Both the position numbers and the translations under genes were made by a program. Of a stretch of 64,000 bases of DNA, positions 11,695-21,951 are shown piece after piece; position 1 is the stretch's first letter; each line of letters starts with the position of its first letter. The DNA is from Streptomyces mashuensis. Its GTDB lineage: Bacteria > Actinomycetota > Actinomycetes > Streptomycetales > Streptomycetaceae. Location: assembly GCF_014654785.1 (NCBI RefSeq), contig NZ_BNBD01000014.1, positions 62,001 to 126,000 of the forward strand, written 5' to 3'. The notes under the pieces were generated by a model, which was not told where the DNA came from, ran no database searches, and saw nothing but the letters and a program-made list of their open reading frames with translations.

Positions 11695-12467
11695 GAGGGG
11701 TCTCCCAGCAGCTGGTCGAGGTCGGTCACGACGACGTCGGCGCCGTGCCGGCGCAGCTCCTCCGCCTGCCCGGTGCGGTCCACGCCCACCACGTGCCCGA
11801 ACCCGCCGGAGCGGCCGGCCTCCATGCCGGCCAGGGCGTCCTCGAACACGGCGGCGCGTTCCGGCGGCGTGCCGAGCTCCTGGGCGGCGGTGAGGAACGT
11901 GTCGGGGTGGGGCTTGCCCGGCAGATGCCGCTCGGCGGCCACCAGCCCGTCGATCCGTACGTCGAAGAGGTCGCCGATGCCGGCGGCGTCGAGCACCGCG
12001 CGGGCGTTGGCGCTGGAGGAGACCACGGCGGTGCGCAGGCCGGCGGCGCGCACCTGCCGCACGTAGCGGACGGAACCGGGATAGGCGTGCACGCCCAGTT
12101 CCTCGATCTTCTTCAGGACGAGGGTGTTCTTGGCGTTGGCCAGGCCCTGGACGGTGTCGTGGCCGGGCGGGTCGTCGGGCCCGCCCTCGGGCAGCCCGAT
12201 GCCGCGGGAGGCGAGGAAGGAGCGGACGCCGTCGGCCCGCGGCATCCCGTCGACGTAGCGGTCGTAGTCCTCCACCGCGTCGAACGGGCGGAAGCCGGGG
12301 CCGTCGCGGCGGCGCAGGAAGGCGTCGAAGGTCTCCTTCCAGGCCGCGGCGTGCACGGTCGCGGTCTCGGTGAGCACGCCGTCCATGTCGAAGAGGCAGG
12401 CTGCGATGGTTCCGGGCAGTCCGAGTGTCGTCACGTCGGTCGGCTTCCCCGGGGGGCGGGGGTGCAC
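11691..12467 (-). CDS. Beta-phosphoglucomutase (HAD superfamily)
   Basis: The enzyme converts beta-glucose-1-phosphate into glucose-6-phosphate and is the natural partner of the GH65 phosphorylase just downstream. It has 258 residues or fewer. HAD motif I is FDMDGVLT with both catalytic aspartates, VVSSSANA gives motif II, GKPHPDTF the motif III lysine and VFEDALAGMEAG motif IV. A helical cap lies between. The start is uncertain: GTG at 12467 gives 258 residues, while GTG at 12434 (VTTLGLPGTI) trims eleven. Neither has a strong ribosome site. Confidence 0.92.
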   Translation of the reverse strand: MHPRPPGKPTDVTTLGLPGTIAACLFDMDGVLTETATVHAAAWKETFDAFLRRRDGPGFRPFDAVEDYDRYVDGMPRADGVRSFLASRGIGLPEGGPDDPPGHDTVQGLANAKNTLVLKKIEELGVHAYPGSVRYVRQVRAAGLRTAVVSSSANARAVLDAAGIGDLFDVRIDGLVAAERHLPGKPHPDTFLTAAQELGTPPERAAVFEDALAGMEAGRSGGFGHVVGVDRTGQAEELRRHGADVVVTDLDQLLGDPS

Positions 12468-12512
12468 GCGGGCCTCACCCGTTCGCGTGCGCTCCCCGGG
12501 GGACGCCGTCCG

Positions 12513-13775
12513 TCATCCGCTCCGTACGGGCAGTGCGCGGGGGCCGCGGACCAGCAGGCCGGGGCGGTACGGCAGGGTGGCGGGGTCGGCGTCGAGGGCG
12601 ACACCGGGGAGGGCGGCGAAGAGGCGGGGCAGGGCCACCGCGGCCTCCAGGCGGGCCAGGCGGGCGCCGAGGCAGAAGTGCGGGCCGTGGCCGAAGGCCA
12701 GGTGCGGGGCGGGGCGGGTGCCGCCGGGCAGGTGGCGGGCGGGGCGGAAGGCGTCCGGGTCGGGGAACCGGGCGGGGTCGCGGTTGGCGGCGGCGAGCAT
12801 GACGAGGACGGGTTCCTCGGCGGGTATGGTCACGCCGTCGCCGAGGGCGACGGGCTCGGTGGTGCGCCGCCAGGTGCTGCCCTCCAGGGGGCTGCCGTGG
12901 CGCAGGGTCTCCTCGGCGACGGCCTCCCAGTGGGCGGGGCCGCCGGCGCGGGCGGCGGCCAGCTCCGCGGGGTGGGTGAGCAGCATCAGGGAGGCGGAGC
13001 CGAGCAGGTTCATGGTGGTCTCGTAGCCGGCGAACAGCAGCAGGAACGCCATGGCGAGCAGCTCGCCGTCGTCGAGGCCGCCGTCCTGCGCGCCCGCCTC
13101 GTCGCCGCTGTCGCGGGCGTCCCGGGCCAGCACGCTGAAGAGGTCGTCGCCGGGCCGGCGGCGCTTCTCGGCTATCAGGCCGGTGAAGTAGGCGTGCAGG
13201 CTCGTCCACGCCTCCTGCACCGCGCCGGGCTCCAGCGCGTCGGCGGGCGAGCCCACCCGGTAGGTCCACTCGCGCAGCTCGTCCCGGTCGGCCTCGGGGA
13301 CGCCCAGCACCTCGGCGATGACGAGGACGGGCAGCGGGAAGGCGAAGTCGTCGACCAGGTCGGCCCTGCCCTCGCGGGCCAGCCGCCCGGACAGCTGCGC
13401 CAGCAGCCCGTCGGTGAGCTCCTCGATCCGGGGCCGCAGCGCGTCCACGCGGCGCGGGGTGAAGGCGGCGGTGGTCAGCCGGCGCAGCCGCAGGTGGTCC
13501 GGGGCGTCCGAGTTGAGCATGTGCCGCTCCAGGCAGGCGCGGGCGCGCCGGTCCGGGGAGTCGGGCCGGGGCCGGCCGGCGGCGCGCGGCGGCACGTTGG
13601 AGAAGCGCGGGTCGGCCAGGACGGAGCGGGCCTCGTCGTAGCCCGTGACGAGCCAGGCGTGGGTGCCGTTGGCCAGGGGCACGCGGGCCACCGGGGCGCC
13701 GGCGCGCAGCCGTGCGTAGTACGGGTACGGGTCGCGGGCGAAGGCGGGGTCCGCCGGGTTCAGGACGTCGAGCAC
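12513..13775 (-). CDS. Cytochrome P450 (orphan)
   Basis: A soluble bacterial class I P450 of 420 residues. It has the I-helix acid-alcohol pair in AGYETTMN, the ExxR motif in EETLRHG, and the heme-binding loop FGHGPHFCLGARLAR with the axial Cys368. It depends on a ferredoxin and reductase encoded elsewhere. It stands alone between the sugar phosphorylase pair and small stress genes, so its substrate cannot be inferred. Stretches of Arg/Ala/Gly are typical of Streptomyces P450s. Confidence 0.94.
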   Translation of the reverse strand: MLDVLNPADPAFARDPYPYYARLRAGAPVARVPLANGTHAWLVTGYDEARSVLADPRFSNVPPRAAGRPRPDSPDRRARACLERHMLNSDAPDHLRLRRLTTAAFTPRRVDALRPRIEELTDGLLAQLSGRLAREGRADLVDDFAFPLPVLVIAEVLGVPEADRDELREWTYRVGSPADALEPGAVQEAWTSLHAYFTGLIAEKRRRPGDDLFSVLARDARDSGDEAGAQDGGLDDGELLAMAFLLLFAGYETTMNLLGSASLMLLTHPAELAAARAGGPAHWEAVAEETLRHGSPLEGSTWRRTTEPVALGDGVTIPAEEPVLVMLAAANRDPARFPDPDAFRPARHLPGGTRPAPHLAFGHGPHFCLGARLARLEAAVALPRLFAALPGVALDADPATLPYRPGLLVRGPRALPVRSG

Positions 13776-13870
13776 ACAGGCATCCTCGCCGATGCCGGTG
13801 CGTCACGGAAGTGGGGTCGCCGGTTTCCCAGTGTGACGGTGGTGACCGTCGGGGCGGGTGAGGGTGCTGG

Positions 13871-14179
13871 TCAGCGGCGGCCCAGGGCTTTTTTGAGCTC
13901 GTCCTTGCTCATGTCCGAGCGGCCCTGGATGTTGCGCTTCTTCGCCTCGTTGTACAGCTGCTCCTTCGTGGGCTCGCCGCCACGGGAGCGCGTGCTGCTC
14001 GTGCTGCGCGAGGTGGTGCGGCTGCTGGAGCCCTTGGTCTCGCCGGCCTGGGCGCGCTGCTTGTTCACCGTGCGGCCGGCGATCTCCTTGGCGCGGCCCT
14101 CGCTCGCGCCGCGCTTGCCGGCGCTCTCCTTGATGTGCTCGTACTGCCGCTCGCGCTTGTTGCTCGATCCCCTGGGCAT
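13871..14179 (-). CDS. Small basic protein (plasmid-stabilisation-like, Rho-N-like C-terminus)
   Basis: A 102-residue, highly charged protein starting MPRGSSNKRERQYEHIKES. The central part is a Ser/Thr/Arg-rich linker (SSSRTTSRSTSSTRSR). The C-terminus (TKEQLYNEAKKRNIQGRSDMSKDEL) looks like the small helix-extended-loop-helix of Rho N-terminal/SAP-type nucleic-acid binding domains. Homologues in Streptomyces are commonly labelled plasmid stabilisation protein, without evidence of plasmid linkage here. DNA or RNA binding is inferred. Confidence 0.75.
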   Translation of the reverse strand: MPRGSSNKRERQYEHIKESAGKRGASEGRAKEIAGRTVNKQRAQAGETKGSSSRTTSRSTSSTRSRGGEPTKEQLYNEAKKRNIQGRSDMSKDELKKALGRR

Positions 14180-14306
14180 GCGGTGCTCCTCGGTCTCGCA
14201 GTGCTGCTTCCACGGCCCCGTCTTCCCGGGGCGGCGTGGCGTACACGGCTCACCCTGGCACGCCCCTCACCGGGCCGCAGGGCGTGGACGGCCGTTCGGG
14301 GCGGGG

Positions 14307-15071
14307 TCATTGCGGCTCCCCCGGGGTGCGGGTGACGGTACGGCCGCGGGCCCGCGCGGCGCGGGCGAGGACGGTGGCGTCGTGGACGGCGGCGCCGCCC
14401 GGGTCGTTGTTGAAGTACGCGTACACGTCGGCGGTGTCGGGCCACTCGGCGGCGATCCGGGCGGTCCAGGAGTCGAGTGCCTGCCGCCCGTAACGCGGCC
14501 AGGGGTGCGCGGCGCCGACGTGGAAGCGCACGTACCCCCAGTCCGTGGTGCGCCACAGCGGCGTCACCGGGCGCGAGTCGCGGTCGGCCCAGCACAGGGC
14601 CGCGGCGTGGCGCTCCAGGACGGTGCGCACGGCGTCGGTCCACCACGAGTCGTGCCGGGGCTCGACGGCCACGCGTACGCCGGCGGGGAAGCAGGCGAGG
14701 GTGGCGTCCAGGGTGCCGGGGTCGGCGCGCAGGGTGGGCGGGAGCTGGAGGAGGACGGGGCCGAGCCGGTCGCCGAGCCCGCCGGCGTGCCGCAGCAGCC
14801 GGCCGACGGGCTCCTCGGGGTCGCGGAGCCGTTTGATGTGGGTGAGGTAGCGGCTGGCCTTGACGGCCATGACGAAGCCCTCGGGGGTGCGGGCGCGCCA
14901 GTCGGCGAAGGTCTCGGGGCGCGGCAGCCGGTAGAAGGCGTTGTTGTTCTCGACGGTGGCGAAGTGCGCGGCGTACTCCTCCAGCCAGAGCCGCTGGGGC
15001 AGCCCCTCGGGGTAGAGGTGGTCGCGCCAGTCCTTGTACTGCCATCCGGAGGTGCCGACGAGCAGGGGCAT
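14307..15071 (-). CDS. DUF72 (YecE-like) protein
   Basis: A 254-residue protein with the TIM-barrel-like DUF72 fold. Recognisable are LLVGTSGWQYKDW at the N-terminus, the EEYAAHFATVENNNAFYRLP strand-helix unit, VLLQLPP, AVEPRHDSWW and the C-terminal YAYFNND. The start ATG at 15071 is fixed by the conserved MPLLVGTSGW N-terminus. The family has no settled biochemical function. The gene runs divergent from the HIT protein. Confidence 0.9.
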   Translation of the reverse strand: MPLLVGTSGWQYKDWRDHLYPEGLPQRLWLEEYAAHFATVENNNAFYRLPRPETFADWRARTPEGFVMAVKASRYLTHIKRLRDPEEPVGRLLRHAGGLGDRLGPVLLQLPPTLRADPGTLDATLACFPAGVRVAVEPRHDSWWTDAVRTVLERHAAALCWADRDSRPVTPLWRTTDWGYVRFHVGAAHPWPRYGRQALDSWTARIAAEWPDTADVYAYFNNDPGGAAVHDATVLARAARARGRTVTRTPGEPQ

Positions 15072-15151
15072 GGGCGTTCTTGTGCCCGCGCGGGGCGGCC
15101 GGGTCACCGGCGGGCGGCCGATTCCAGCCATCGGGGGCATACGAGCTGTAG

Positions 15152-15625
15152 TTGACTGGTGGGGTGGACGGAGTGGTGTGCGCGTTCTGCGCGATCGTGG
15201 CGGGCGAGGCGGACGGGCACCGGGTCTTCGAGGACGGCACGGCGGTGGCCTTCCTCGACGCCCGGCCGCTGTTCCCGGGGCACGTGCTGGTGGTGCCGCG
15301 GCTGCACGCGGAGACGCTGACGGACCTGCCGGCCGCGCAGGTGGGGCCGTTCTTCCTGCGGGTGCGGCGGATCGCGGGCGCCGTGCAGCGCGGCATGGGG
15401 GCGGCGGGGACGTTCGTGGCGGCCAACAACCGGGTGAGCCAGTCCGTGCCGCACTTCCACGTGCACGTGGTGCCCCGGAACCCGAAGGACGGCCTGCGGG
15501 GCTTCTTCTGGCCGCGCAGCCGGTACGGCTCGGACGAGGAGGCGGCGCGGGTCGCGGCCCGGCTGCGGGCGGCGCTGGCGGAGGAGCCGGCAGAGGAGCC
15601 GGCGGAGGAACCGGCGGAGGAGTAG
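15152..15625 (+). CDS. HIT-family nucleotide hydrolase
   Basis: Up to 157 residues of the histidine-triad superfamily, which hydrolyse or transfer nucleotides from phosphate-linked substrates. CAFCAIVAGE at the N-terminus supplies the usual zinc cysteines. SVPHFHVHVVPR is the catalytic triad motif HxHxHxx. The start is uncertain: TTG at 15152 gives the full length, whereas GTG codons at 15164, 15173 and 15176 are also in frame. The protein ends in a repetitive acidic tail of EEPA units encoded by a 12-bp repeat. Confidence 0.9.
   Translation: MTGGVDGVVCAFCAIVAGEADGHRVFEDGTAVAFLDARPLFPGHVLVVPRLHAETLTDLPAAQVGPFFLRVRRIAGAVQRGMGAAGTFVAANNRVSQSVPHFHVHVVPRNPKDGLRGFFWPRSRYGSDEEAARVAARLRAALAEEPAEEPAEEPAEE
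15581..15622 (+). repeat. 12-bp coding tandem repeat in the HIT gene tail
   Basis: Three and a half copies of GAGGAGCCGGCG (one base varies per copy) encode an Ala-Glu-Glu-Pro tail. Such short repeats can change copy number between strains. Confidence 0.85.
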
Positions 15626-15754
15626 CGGCCGGTGCCGGGGGCTTCCCGCGTGGACGGTTCCCCGCTGTTCCGGTCATATTGGGAGTACGGGCATCCTGCG
15701 GCACCCCGTGGCGGGGGCTTCCCCGGACCGGGCCCCCGGGACCGGAGGTGGATC

Positions 15755-17077
15755 ATGCGTTTCGCCGACCGCGTGGAGGCGGGCAGGCACCTGGCCGAGC
15801 GGCTGGAGCACCTGCGGGAGGAGCGCCCGGTCGTGCTCGGCCTGCCGCGCGGCGGTGTCCCCGTCGCGTTCCAGGTCGCCCACGCGCTGGGCGCGCCGCT
15901 GGACGTCATCCTGGTCCGCAAGCTGGGCGTGCCCTACCACCGGGAGCTGGGCTTCGGCGCGATCGGTGAGGGCGGCGTCCGGGTCGTGCACGCCGACATC
16001 ATGCGGATGAGCCGGGTGGACCAGGACGACCTGGCCGAGGTGGAGCGCGCCGAGGAGGCCGAACTGGCCCGGCAGGCCGAGCGGTTCCGCGGCGGCCGGG
16101 GACGGGTGCCGCTCGCGGGGCGCACGGCCGTGGTGGTCGACGACGGCATCGCCACGGGTGCCACGGCGGCGGCCGCCTGCCAGGTGGCGGCGGCGCAGGG
16201 CGCGGCGCGGGTGGTGCTGGCGGTGCCGGTGGCGCCGCCGGACGCGGCGGCCCGGTTCCGTACGACGGTGGACGAGCTGGTGTGCCTGTCGACGCCGGCC
16301 GCCTTCTCGGCCGTGGGCGAGTGGTACCACGACTTCTCGCAGACGCCCGACGAGGAGGTCGTCGAGCTGCTGCGGCGCAACCGGGAGGAGACCGCCGCCG
16401 ACGCGGACCCCGCCCCGGCACGCCCCCGCGCCGGCCCCGTACGGCTCCCCGTCGAGGGCGGTGCGGTCACGCTGGACGGCGACCTGACCGTGCCCGCGGG
16501 CGCGCCCGCGCTGGTGGTCTTCGCGCACGGCAGCGGCAGCAGCCGGCTCAGCCCCCGCAACCGTGCCGTGGCGGGGTCCCTCAACGCGGCCGGGCTCGGC
16601 ACCCTCCTCTTCGACCTGCTCACGCCCGAGGAGGAGACCGACCGGGCCAATGTGTTCGCCGTCGAGCCGCTGGCGCGCCGGCTGGCCGAGGTCACCCGGC
16701 GGATGCGCCGGCAGGAGGCGGTGCCGGTCTGCTACTTCGGCGCCAGTACGGGTGCCGCGGCCGCCCTGTGGGCGGCGGCGGAGGCCGCGGACGGCGCGGA
16801 GGACGGCACCGGTGACGTCGCGGCCGTGGTCTCCCGGGGCGGCCGCCCCGACCTGGCCGGGCCGCGCCTGGCCCGGGTGCGGGCCCCGACGCTGCTGATC
16901 GTGGGCGGCCACGACGAGACCGTCCTGGAGCTCAACCGGCGCGCCGCGGAGCAGCTGCGCTGCGAGAACGAGCTGGCCGTCGTGCCGGGCGCCACCCATC
17001 TGTTCGAGGAGCCGGGCGCCCTGGACGCCGTCGCGGACCTGGCCCGCGACTGGTTCGTGCGGCACCTGCCCCCGTAA
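15755..17077 (+). CDS. Phosphoribosyltransferase fused to an alpha/beta hydrolase
   Basis: A 440-residue two-domain protein. The first part (residues about 1-215) is a type I phosphoribosyltransferase fold with the PRPP loop VVVDDGIATGATAAAA. The second (about 230-440) is a dienelactone-hydrolase-like alpha/beta hydrolase, with VVFAHGSGSSR oxyanion region, GASTGAAAAL nucleophile elbow carrying Ser, and GATHLFEEPG with the final His. GGAGGTG ends 5 bp before the ATG at 15755, fixing the start. Fusions of this kind are known in actinobacteria but their reaction is not settled. Confidence 0.88.
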   Translation: MRFADRVEAGRHLAERLEHLREERPVVLGLPRGGVPVAFQVAHALGAPLDVILVRKLGVPYHRELGFGAIGEGGVRVVHADIMRMSRVDQDDLAEVERAEEAELARQAERFRGGRGRVPLAGRTAVVVDDGIATGATAAAACQVAAAQGAARVVLAVPVAPPDAAARFRTTVDELVCLSTPAAFSAVGEWYHDFSQTPDEEVVELLRRNREETAADADPAPARPRAGPVRLPVEGGAVTLDGDLTVPAGAPALVVFAHGSGSSRLSPRNRAVAGSLNAAGLGTLLFDLLTPEEETDRANVFAVEPLARRLAEVTRRMRRQEAVPVCYFGASTGAAAALWAAAEAADGAEDGTGDVAAVVSRGGRPDLAGPRLARVRAPTLLIVGGHDETVLELNRRAAEQLRCENELAVVPGATHLFEEPGALDAVADLARDWFVRHLPP

Positions 17078-17104
17078 GCCACGCGAGAGACCCAGGTGAT
17101 CACC

Positions 17105-17374
17105 ATGGAGAAGATCGTCGACTGCGGCATCCAGATGCAGTTCCGTGAGATCGACGCCGACACGCAGGCCGACGTCAAGCTGCGGCTGCACGACGGCTCG
17201 GAGCTGTCGGCGCAGGGCGTGGCCCACCGCCACCCCGACGACCCGCGTCAGCAGCGCGTCGGCGAGGAGGTCGCGGCGGCCCGTGCGCTGACCGGGCTCG
17301 CCGACCAGCTGCTGGAGAAGGCCGGCCACGACATGGAGTCCACCCTGCACCATGAGGTCCACCTCACCCGCTGA
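17105..17374 (+). CDS. DUF1876 (dsRBD-fold-like) small protein
   Basis: An 89-residue protein of the DUF1876 family, common in high-GC actinobacteria. It shows the typical pattern of strand-rich core ([20 protein letters not shown]) with a [17 protein letters not shown] helix. The ATG at 17105 follows AGGTG at 7 bp. The function is unknown. Its 3' end overlaps the start of the 5-oxoprolinase gene by 23 bp. Confidence 0.87.
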   Translation: MEKIVDCGIQMQFREIDADTQADVKLRLHDGSELSAQGVAHRHPDDPRQQRVGEEVAAARALTGLADQLLEKAGHDMESTLHHEVHLTR

Positions 17375-20300
17375 GGGGGCCGTGCCGTCCGGCCGCCGCG
17401 GCTGGCAGTTCTGGATCGACCGGGGCGGCACCTTCACCGACGTCGTGGCGCGCCGCCCCGACGGGCGCGTGGTGACGCACAAGCTGCTGTCCCGCAACCC
17501 CGCCCGGTACCGCGACGCCGCCGTGGAGGGCGTCCGCGTGCTGCTGGGCGTCCCGCCCGGGCAGGAGATCGACGGGGGCCTGGTCGACGCGGTGCGGATG
17601 GGCACCACCGTGGCCACCAACGCGCTGCTGGAGCGCACCGGGGAACGCACCGCGCTGGTGATCACCCGTGGGTTCGGTGACGCCCTGCGCATCGGCTACC
17701 AGAACCGGCCCCGCCTGTTCGACCGTCACATCGTGCTGCCGGAGGTGCTGTACGAGCGGGTGCTGGAGGTGGACGAGCGCGTCACGGCCGGGGGCGAGGT
17801 GCTGCGCGCCCCGGACCTGGACGCCCTGGCGCCGGAGCTGCGGCGCGCCCTCGACGACGGGATCCGGGCGGTGGCGGTGGTGTGCGCGCACAGCCACCAC
17901 CACCCGGCCCACGAGCGGGCGGCCGGGGACCTCGCGCGGCGCACCGGCTTCCCGCAGGTGTCGCTGTCCTGCGAGGTGAGCCCGCTGATGAAGCTGGTGC
18001 CGCGCGGCGACACGGCGGTCGTGGACGCCTACCTCTCGCCCGTCCTGCGCCGCCACGTGGACGAGGTGGCGGAGGCGCTGCGGGGCGTGCGGCTGATGTT
18101 CATGCGGTCCAGCGGCGGGCTGGCGGAGGCGGGCCGGTTCCGCGGCAAGGACGCGATCCTGTCCGGGCCGGCCGGCGGCATCGTCGGCATGGCGCGCATG
18201 GCGCAGCTGGCGGGTTTCGGCCAGGTGATCGGCTTCGACATGGGCGGGACGTCGACCGACGTGTCGCACTTCGCGGGCGCCTACGAGCGGGTGGTGACGA
18301 CCGAGATCGGCGGGGTGCGGTTGCAGGCGCCGATGCTCGACATCCGCACCGTGGCCGCGGGCGGCGGTTCGGTGCTGCACTTCGACGGCGGCCGCTACCG
18401 CGTGGGCCCCGACTCGGCGGGTGCCGATCCCGGGCCCGCCTGCTACCGGGCCGGGGGCCCGCTGACGGTGACGGACGCCGACGTGATGCTCGGCCGGGTG
18501 CAGCCGGAGTTCTTCCCGCACGTCTTCGGGCCGGGCGGCGACGCGCCGCCGGACCGGGAGGTGGTGCGACGGCGCTTCGCGGAGCTCGCTGCGGAGATCC
18601 GCGCCCGTACCGGCGACGGCCGCTCCCCCGAGCAGGTCGCCGAGGGCTACCTGCGGGTGGCGGTGGCGAACGTCGCCGCGGCCGTCAAGCGCATCTCGGT
18701 GCAGCAGGGCCGTGACGTCACCCGGTACGCGCTGACCGCGTTCGGCGGCGCGGGCGGGCAGCACGCCTGCGCGGTGGCCGACTCGCTGGGCATCCGCACC
18801 GTGCTCGTACCGCCGCTGGCCGGGGTGCTGTCGGCGCTGGGCATGGGCCTGGCCGACAGCACGGCCCTACGCGAGCGCTCCGTGGAGGCCCGTCTGGAGG
18901 AGGGGGCGATGGCCGGGGTGCGGGCGGTGGCGGCGGAGCTGGAGGACGCGGCGCGGGCCGAGCTGCGGGAGGGGGGCGCGGGCGGCGAGGGCGTGTGCGT
19001 GCGGCGGCGGGCGCGGCTGCGGTACGACGGCACCGACACGGCGGTGCCCGTGGAGCTGGCCGGGGTGGCGGCGATGACGGCGGAGTTCGAGGCGGCCCAC
19101 CGGGCGGCGTACGCGTTCCTCATGGACCGGCCGCTGGTCGTCGAGGCCGTCTCCATGGAGGCCGTCGCCCCCGCCGAGCCGCCCGGCCTGAGCTCCCTGG
19201 GCGACGTGGCCGCCCCGGAACCGGGCGGGGAGGCGCCGCGCACCGTGCCGCTGTACAGCGGCGGCTGCTGGCGCGACGTTCCCCTGCTGCGGCGCGAGCG
19301 CCTGGTGCCCGGTGTCGCGGTGACCGGGCCGGCGGTCGTCACCGAGGCCGACTCCACGACCGTGGTCGACGCGGGCTGGCGGGCCGTCAGGACGCCGCTG
19401 GGCCACCTGCTGCTGGAGCGCGTGACCGCGGCCGCCGGGGAGCGGGCCGGCACCCGCGCCGACCCGGTGCTCCTGGAGATCTTCAACGGCCTGTTCGTGT
19501 CGGTGGCCGAGCAGATGGGGGCACGGCTGGAGGCCACCGCCCAGTCGGTCAACATCAAGGAGCGGCTCGACTTCTCCTGCGCCGTCTTCGACGCGTCCGG
19601 CGAGCTCGTCGCCAACGCGCCGCACATCCCCGTCCACCTGGGCTCCATGGCCACGACGGTCAAGGAGGTCGTCCGCCGGCGGGCCGGGACGATGCGGCCC
19701 GGCGACGCCTACGCCGTCAACGACCCGTACCACGGGGGCACCCACCTGCCGGACGTGACGGTGGTGACCCCCGTCTTCGACGAGGAGCGCCCGGCGGCGG
19801 GCGGGGCCGGGCCGCCGGTGCTGTTCTTCGTGGCCTCGCGCGGTCACCACGCCGAGATCGGCGGGCTGACGCCGGGCTCCATGCCGGCGTTCAGCCGGCA
19901 CATCGACGAGGAGGGCGTGCTGTTCGACGACTGGCTGCTGGTGCGCGACGGCCGGTTCCGCGAGGAGGAGACGCGTGCCCTGCTGACCGGGGCCCGGTAC
20001 CCGTCGCGGGCGCCGGAGACCAACCTGGCCGACCTGCGGGCCCAGATCGCCGCCAACCGCAAGGGCGTGGAGGAGGTGGGCCGGATGACCGCCCACTTCG
20101 GCCGGGAGGTGATACTCGCCTACATGCGGCACGTCCAGGACCACGCCGAGGAGGCGGTGCGGCGTGTCGTGGACGCCCTGCGCGACGGCGCGTACCGCTA
20201 CGAGACCGACTCCGGCGCGGTCGTCCGGGTCCGGGTGGCCGTGGACCGGGCCCGCCGCTCGGCGACGGTCGACTTCACCGGCACGTCGCCACAGCAGGAC

Positions 20301-21035
20301 GGCAACGCCAACGCCCCGGTGTCCGTGGTGACGGCCGCGGTGCTGTACGTGTTCCGGACCCTGGTGGCCGAGGACATCCCGCTGAACAACGGCTGTCTGC
20401 GGCCGTTGCGGATCGTGGTGCCGGAGGGCTCGATGCTCGCCCCGGCCCACCCGGCGGCGGTGGTCGCCGGCAACGTGGAGACCTCGCAGGCCGTGGTGGG
20501 CGCGCTGTACGCGGCGATGGGCGTGCAGGCGGAGGGGTCGGGGACGATGAACAACGTCACGTTCGGCAATGCCCGCCATCAGTACTACGAGACGGTGGCC
20601 TCCGGCTCGGGCGCCGGGCCGGGCTTCGACGGCGCGCCGGCGGTGCAGACGCACATGACCAACTCGCGGCTCACCGACCCGGAGGTGCTGGAGTGGCGGC
20701 TGCCCGTGCTGCTGGAGGAGTTCGCCGTGCGGCGCGGCAGCGGCGGGGCCGGCCGGTGGCGGGGCGGCGACGGCGCCGTGCGCCGGATCCGCTTCCGGGA
20801 CGCGATGACGGTGACCGCGCTGGCCGGGCACCGCCGGGTGGCGCCGTACGGCATGGCGGGCGGCGCGCCGGGGGCGCGCGGCGCGGCCCGGCTGGAGCGG
20901 GCCGACGGCACCGTCGTGCCGGTGGCGGGGCGCGACACGGTCGCGGCCGGGCCCGGTGACGTCCTCGTCGTCGAGACCCCGGGTGGCGGCGGGTACGGGC
21001 CTCCGGCCGGCTCTCCCGATCCGCCGGGCGAGTGA
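17352..21035 (+). CDS. 5-oxoprolinase / hydantoinase A-B fusion
   Basis: A 1227-residue ATP-dependent enzyme of the type that opens 5-oxo-L-proline to glutamate, with both subunits on one chain. The HyuA half (residues about 15-680) has the ATPase signature [25 protein letters not shown], the phosphate-binding [11 protein letters not shown] and a Gly-rich [11 protein letters not shown] segment. The HyuB half (about 700-1227) has [39 protein letters not shown] and a closing PGGGGYG. The start is taken as ATG 17352; a GTG about ten codons later is also possible. Hydantoin or related cyclic amides are alternative substrates. Confidence 0.93.
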   Translation: MRSTSPAEGAVPSGRRGWQFWIDRGGTFTDVVARRPDGRVVTHKLLSRNPARYRDAAVEGVRVLLGVPPGQEIDGGLVDAVRMGTTVATNALLERTGERTALVITRGFGDALRIGYQNRPRLFDRHIVLPEVLYERVLEVDERVTAGGEVLRAPDLDALAPELRRALDDGIRAVAVVCAHSHHHPAHERAAGDLARRTGFPQVSLSCEVSPLMKLVPRGDTAVVDAYLSPVLRRHVDEVAEALRGVRLMFMRSSGGLAEAGRFRGKDAILSGPAGGIVGMARMAQLAGFGQVIGFDMGGTSTDVSHFAGAYERVVTTEIGGVRLQAPMLDIRTVAAGGGSVLHFDGGRYRVGPDSAGADPGPACYRAGGPLTVTDADVMLGRVQPEFFPHVFGPGGDAPPDREVVRRRFAELAAEIRARTGDGRSPEQVAEGYLRVAVANVAAAVKRISVQQGRDVTRYALTAFGGAGGQHACAVADSLGIRTVLVPPLAGVLSALGMGLADSTALRERSVEARLEEGAMAGVRAVAAELEDAARAELREGGAGGEGVCVRRRARLRYDGTDTAVPVELAGVAAMTAEFEAAHRAAYAFLMDRPLVVEAVSMEAVAPAEPPGLSSLGDVAAPEPGGEAPRTVPLYSGGCWRDVPLLRRERLVPGVAVTGPAVVTEADSTTVVDAGWRAVRTPLGHLLLERVTAAAGERAGTRADPVLLEIFNGLFVSVAEQMGARLEATAQSVNIKERLDFSCAVFDASGELVANAPHIPVHLGSMATTVKEVVRRRAGTMRPGDAYAVNDPYHGGTHLPDVTVVTPVFDEERPAAGGAGPPVLFFVASRGHHAEIGGLTPGSMPAFSRHIDEEGVLFDDWLLVRDGRFREEETRALLTGARYPSRAPETNLADLRAQIAANRKGVEEVGRMTAHFGREVILAYMRHVQDHAEEAVRRVVDALRDGAYRYETDSGAVVRVRVAVDRARRSATVDFTGTSPQQDGNANAPVSVVTAAVLYVFRTLVAEDIPLNNGCLRPLRIVVPEGSMLAPAHPAAVVAGNVETSQAVVGALYAAMGVQAEGSGTMNNVTFGNARHQYYETVASGSGAGPGFDGAPAVQTHMTNSRLTDPEVLEWRLPVLLEEFAVRRGSGGAGRWRGGDGAVRRIRFRDAMTVTALAGHRRVAPYGMAGGAPGARGAARLERADGTVVPVAGRDTVAAGPGDVLVVETPGGGGYGPPAGSPDPPGE

Positions 21036-21152
21036 TTCATCAACGCTGCGGCGGCAAACGGCCGCGGGGGCCGGGCGGGCGCGCGACTATGCGGGGGCGG
21101 GGCAGAGACGGCTGAGCCCCGGCACCCGATCTGTGCGTCCCCTGGAGTTGCC

Positions 21153-21587
21153 ATGTACGCCACCGAGCTGGCCGCCAAGACCCTCGAACCCACCTCCACC
21201 GAGGAGCGGTTGGCCGACGACTATGCCGCACTGCTGGCCACCCTCTCGCGCGTCGACCAGGCGCTGCGCGAGGGTGTCTGGCACGACGTGCGCGACGAGC
21301 TGGACGAGCTCATCTCCGTCGCCGAGGACATGTGGTCGACGCTGTCCGGCGCCGACCACGACGAGGACTCCGACCGGGCCCGCCCGTACACGGCCCCGGC
21401 GGCCGACGCGGCGAAGGTCCGTCAGCTCGTCGCCGTGTACGCCCGGCCGCACCCGGCGGGCCGGGCGCTGTACCCGGCGGCGGTCATCGAGGACCCGCAG
21501 CTGCGCGCGGCGGTGGAGTCGGAGACCGAAGCGGAACGGGAGGAGCAGTCCGGCCGGCTGGAGCCGGCCGCGTGCGCGGCGGGATGA
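21153..21587 (+). CDS. Hypothetical acidic helical protein
   Basis: A 144-residue, acidic, mainly helical protein starting MYATELAAKTLEPT with GGAG just upstream. No family recognised. The middle (VRDELDELISVAEDMWSTL) is a probable amphipathic helix. It lies between the oxoprolinase and a convergent DUF1540 gene and is probably transcribed alone. Confidence 0.65.
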   Translation: MYATELAAKTLEPTSTEERLADDYAALLATLSRVDQALREGVWHDVRDELDELISVAEDMWSTLSGADHDEDSDRARPYTAPAADAAKVRQLVAVYARPHPAGRALYPAAVIEDPQLRAAVESETEAEREEQSGRLEPAACAAG

Positions 21588-21620
21588 GCCGCGACGACCA
21601 CCCGACATGCCGCACCGGTA

Positions 21621-21654
21621 CCCCGGAGGGCCCGTTGTACGGGTGCCTCCGGGG
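21621..21654. terminator. Bidirectional terminator
   Basis: A hairpin of CCCCGGAGG/CCTCCGGGG extended by CCCG/CGGG around a TTGTA loop lies between the convergent hypothetical and DUF1540 genes. Confidence 0.7.
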
Positions 21655-21666
21655 CCGGGCGGCGGC

Positions 21667-21951
21667 TCAGCGGGCGGTGTAGGTGAGGCAGTCGGCCGAG
21701 CCGCCCAGCGCCGCCACCGTGATGCCGGGGGCCTGGCACTCCAGGTCGACGTTGTGCAGGCACCCGGCCACCTTGCAGGCGCCGACCCGGCCGGTGGCAC
21801 CGGCGTCCCCGCCCTTGGCGGGGAAGGTGAAGAACGTGTCGCACCCCGGGTGCGTGCCGTCACCCACGGTGATGGCCAGTGCGTGGCAGGCACTGTCCCG
21901 GTTGTAGGCGCACTCCCCCACCTGGCACACGGCCACCTGCGGCATCTCCAC
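21667..21951 (-). CDS. DUF1540 cysteine-rich protein
   Basis: A 94-residue protein made of two DUF1540 units. The first runs from VAVCQVGECAYN to HPGCDTF, the second from GACKVAGCLHN to SADCLTY, each with four regularly spaced cysteines that probably bind a metal. The start MEMPQVAVC is fixed by the conserved N-terminus. Function unknown. It is divergent from dnaK. Confidence 0.87.
   Translation of the reverse strand: MEMPQVAVCQVGECAYNRDSACHALAITVGDGTHPGCDTFFTFPAKGGDAGATGRVGACKVAGCLHNVDLECQAPGITVAALGGSADCLTYTAR

Noticed and set aside
11745-15155. An 1136-codon plus-strand open frame
   Set aside because: Shadow of the minus-strand mutase, P450, small basic protein and DUF72 genes. Composition is repetitive Gly/Ala/Val.
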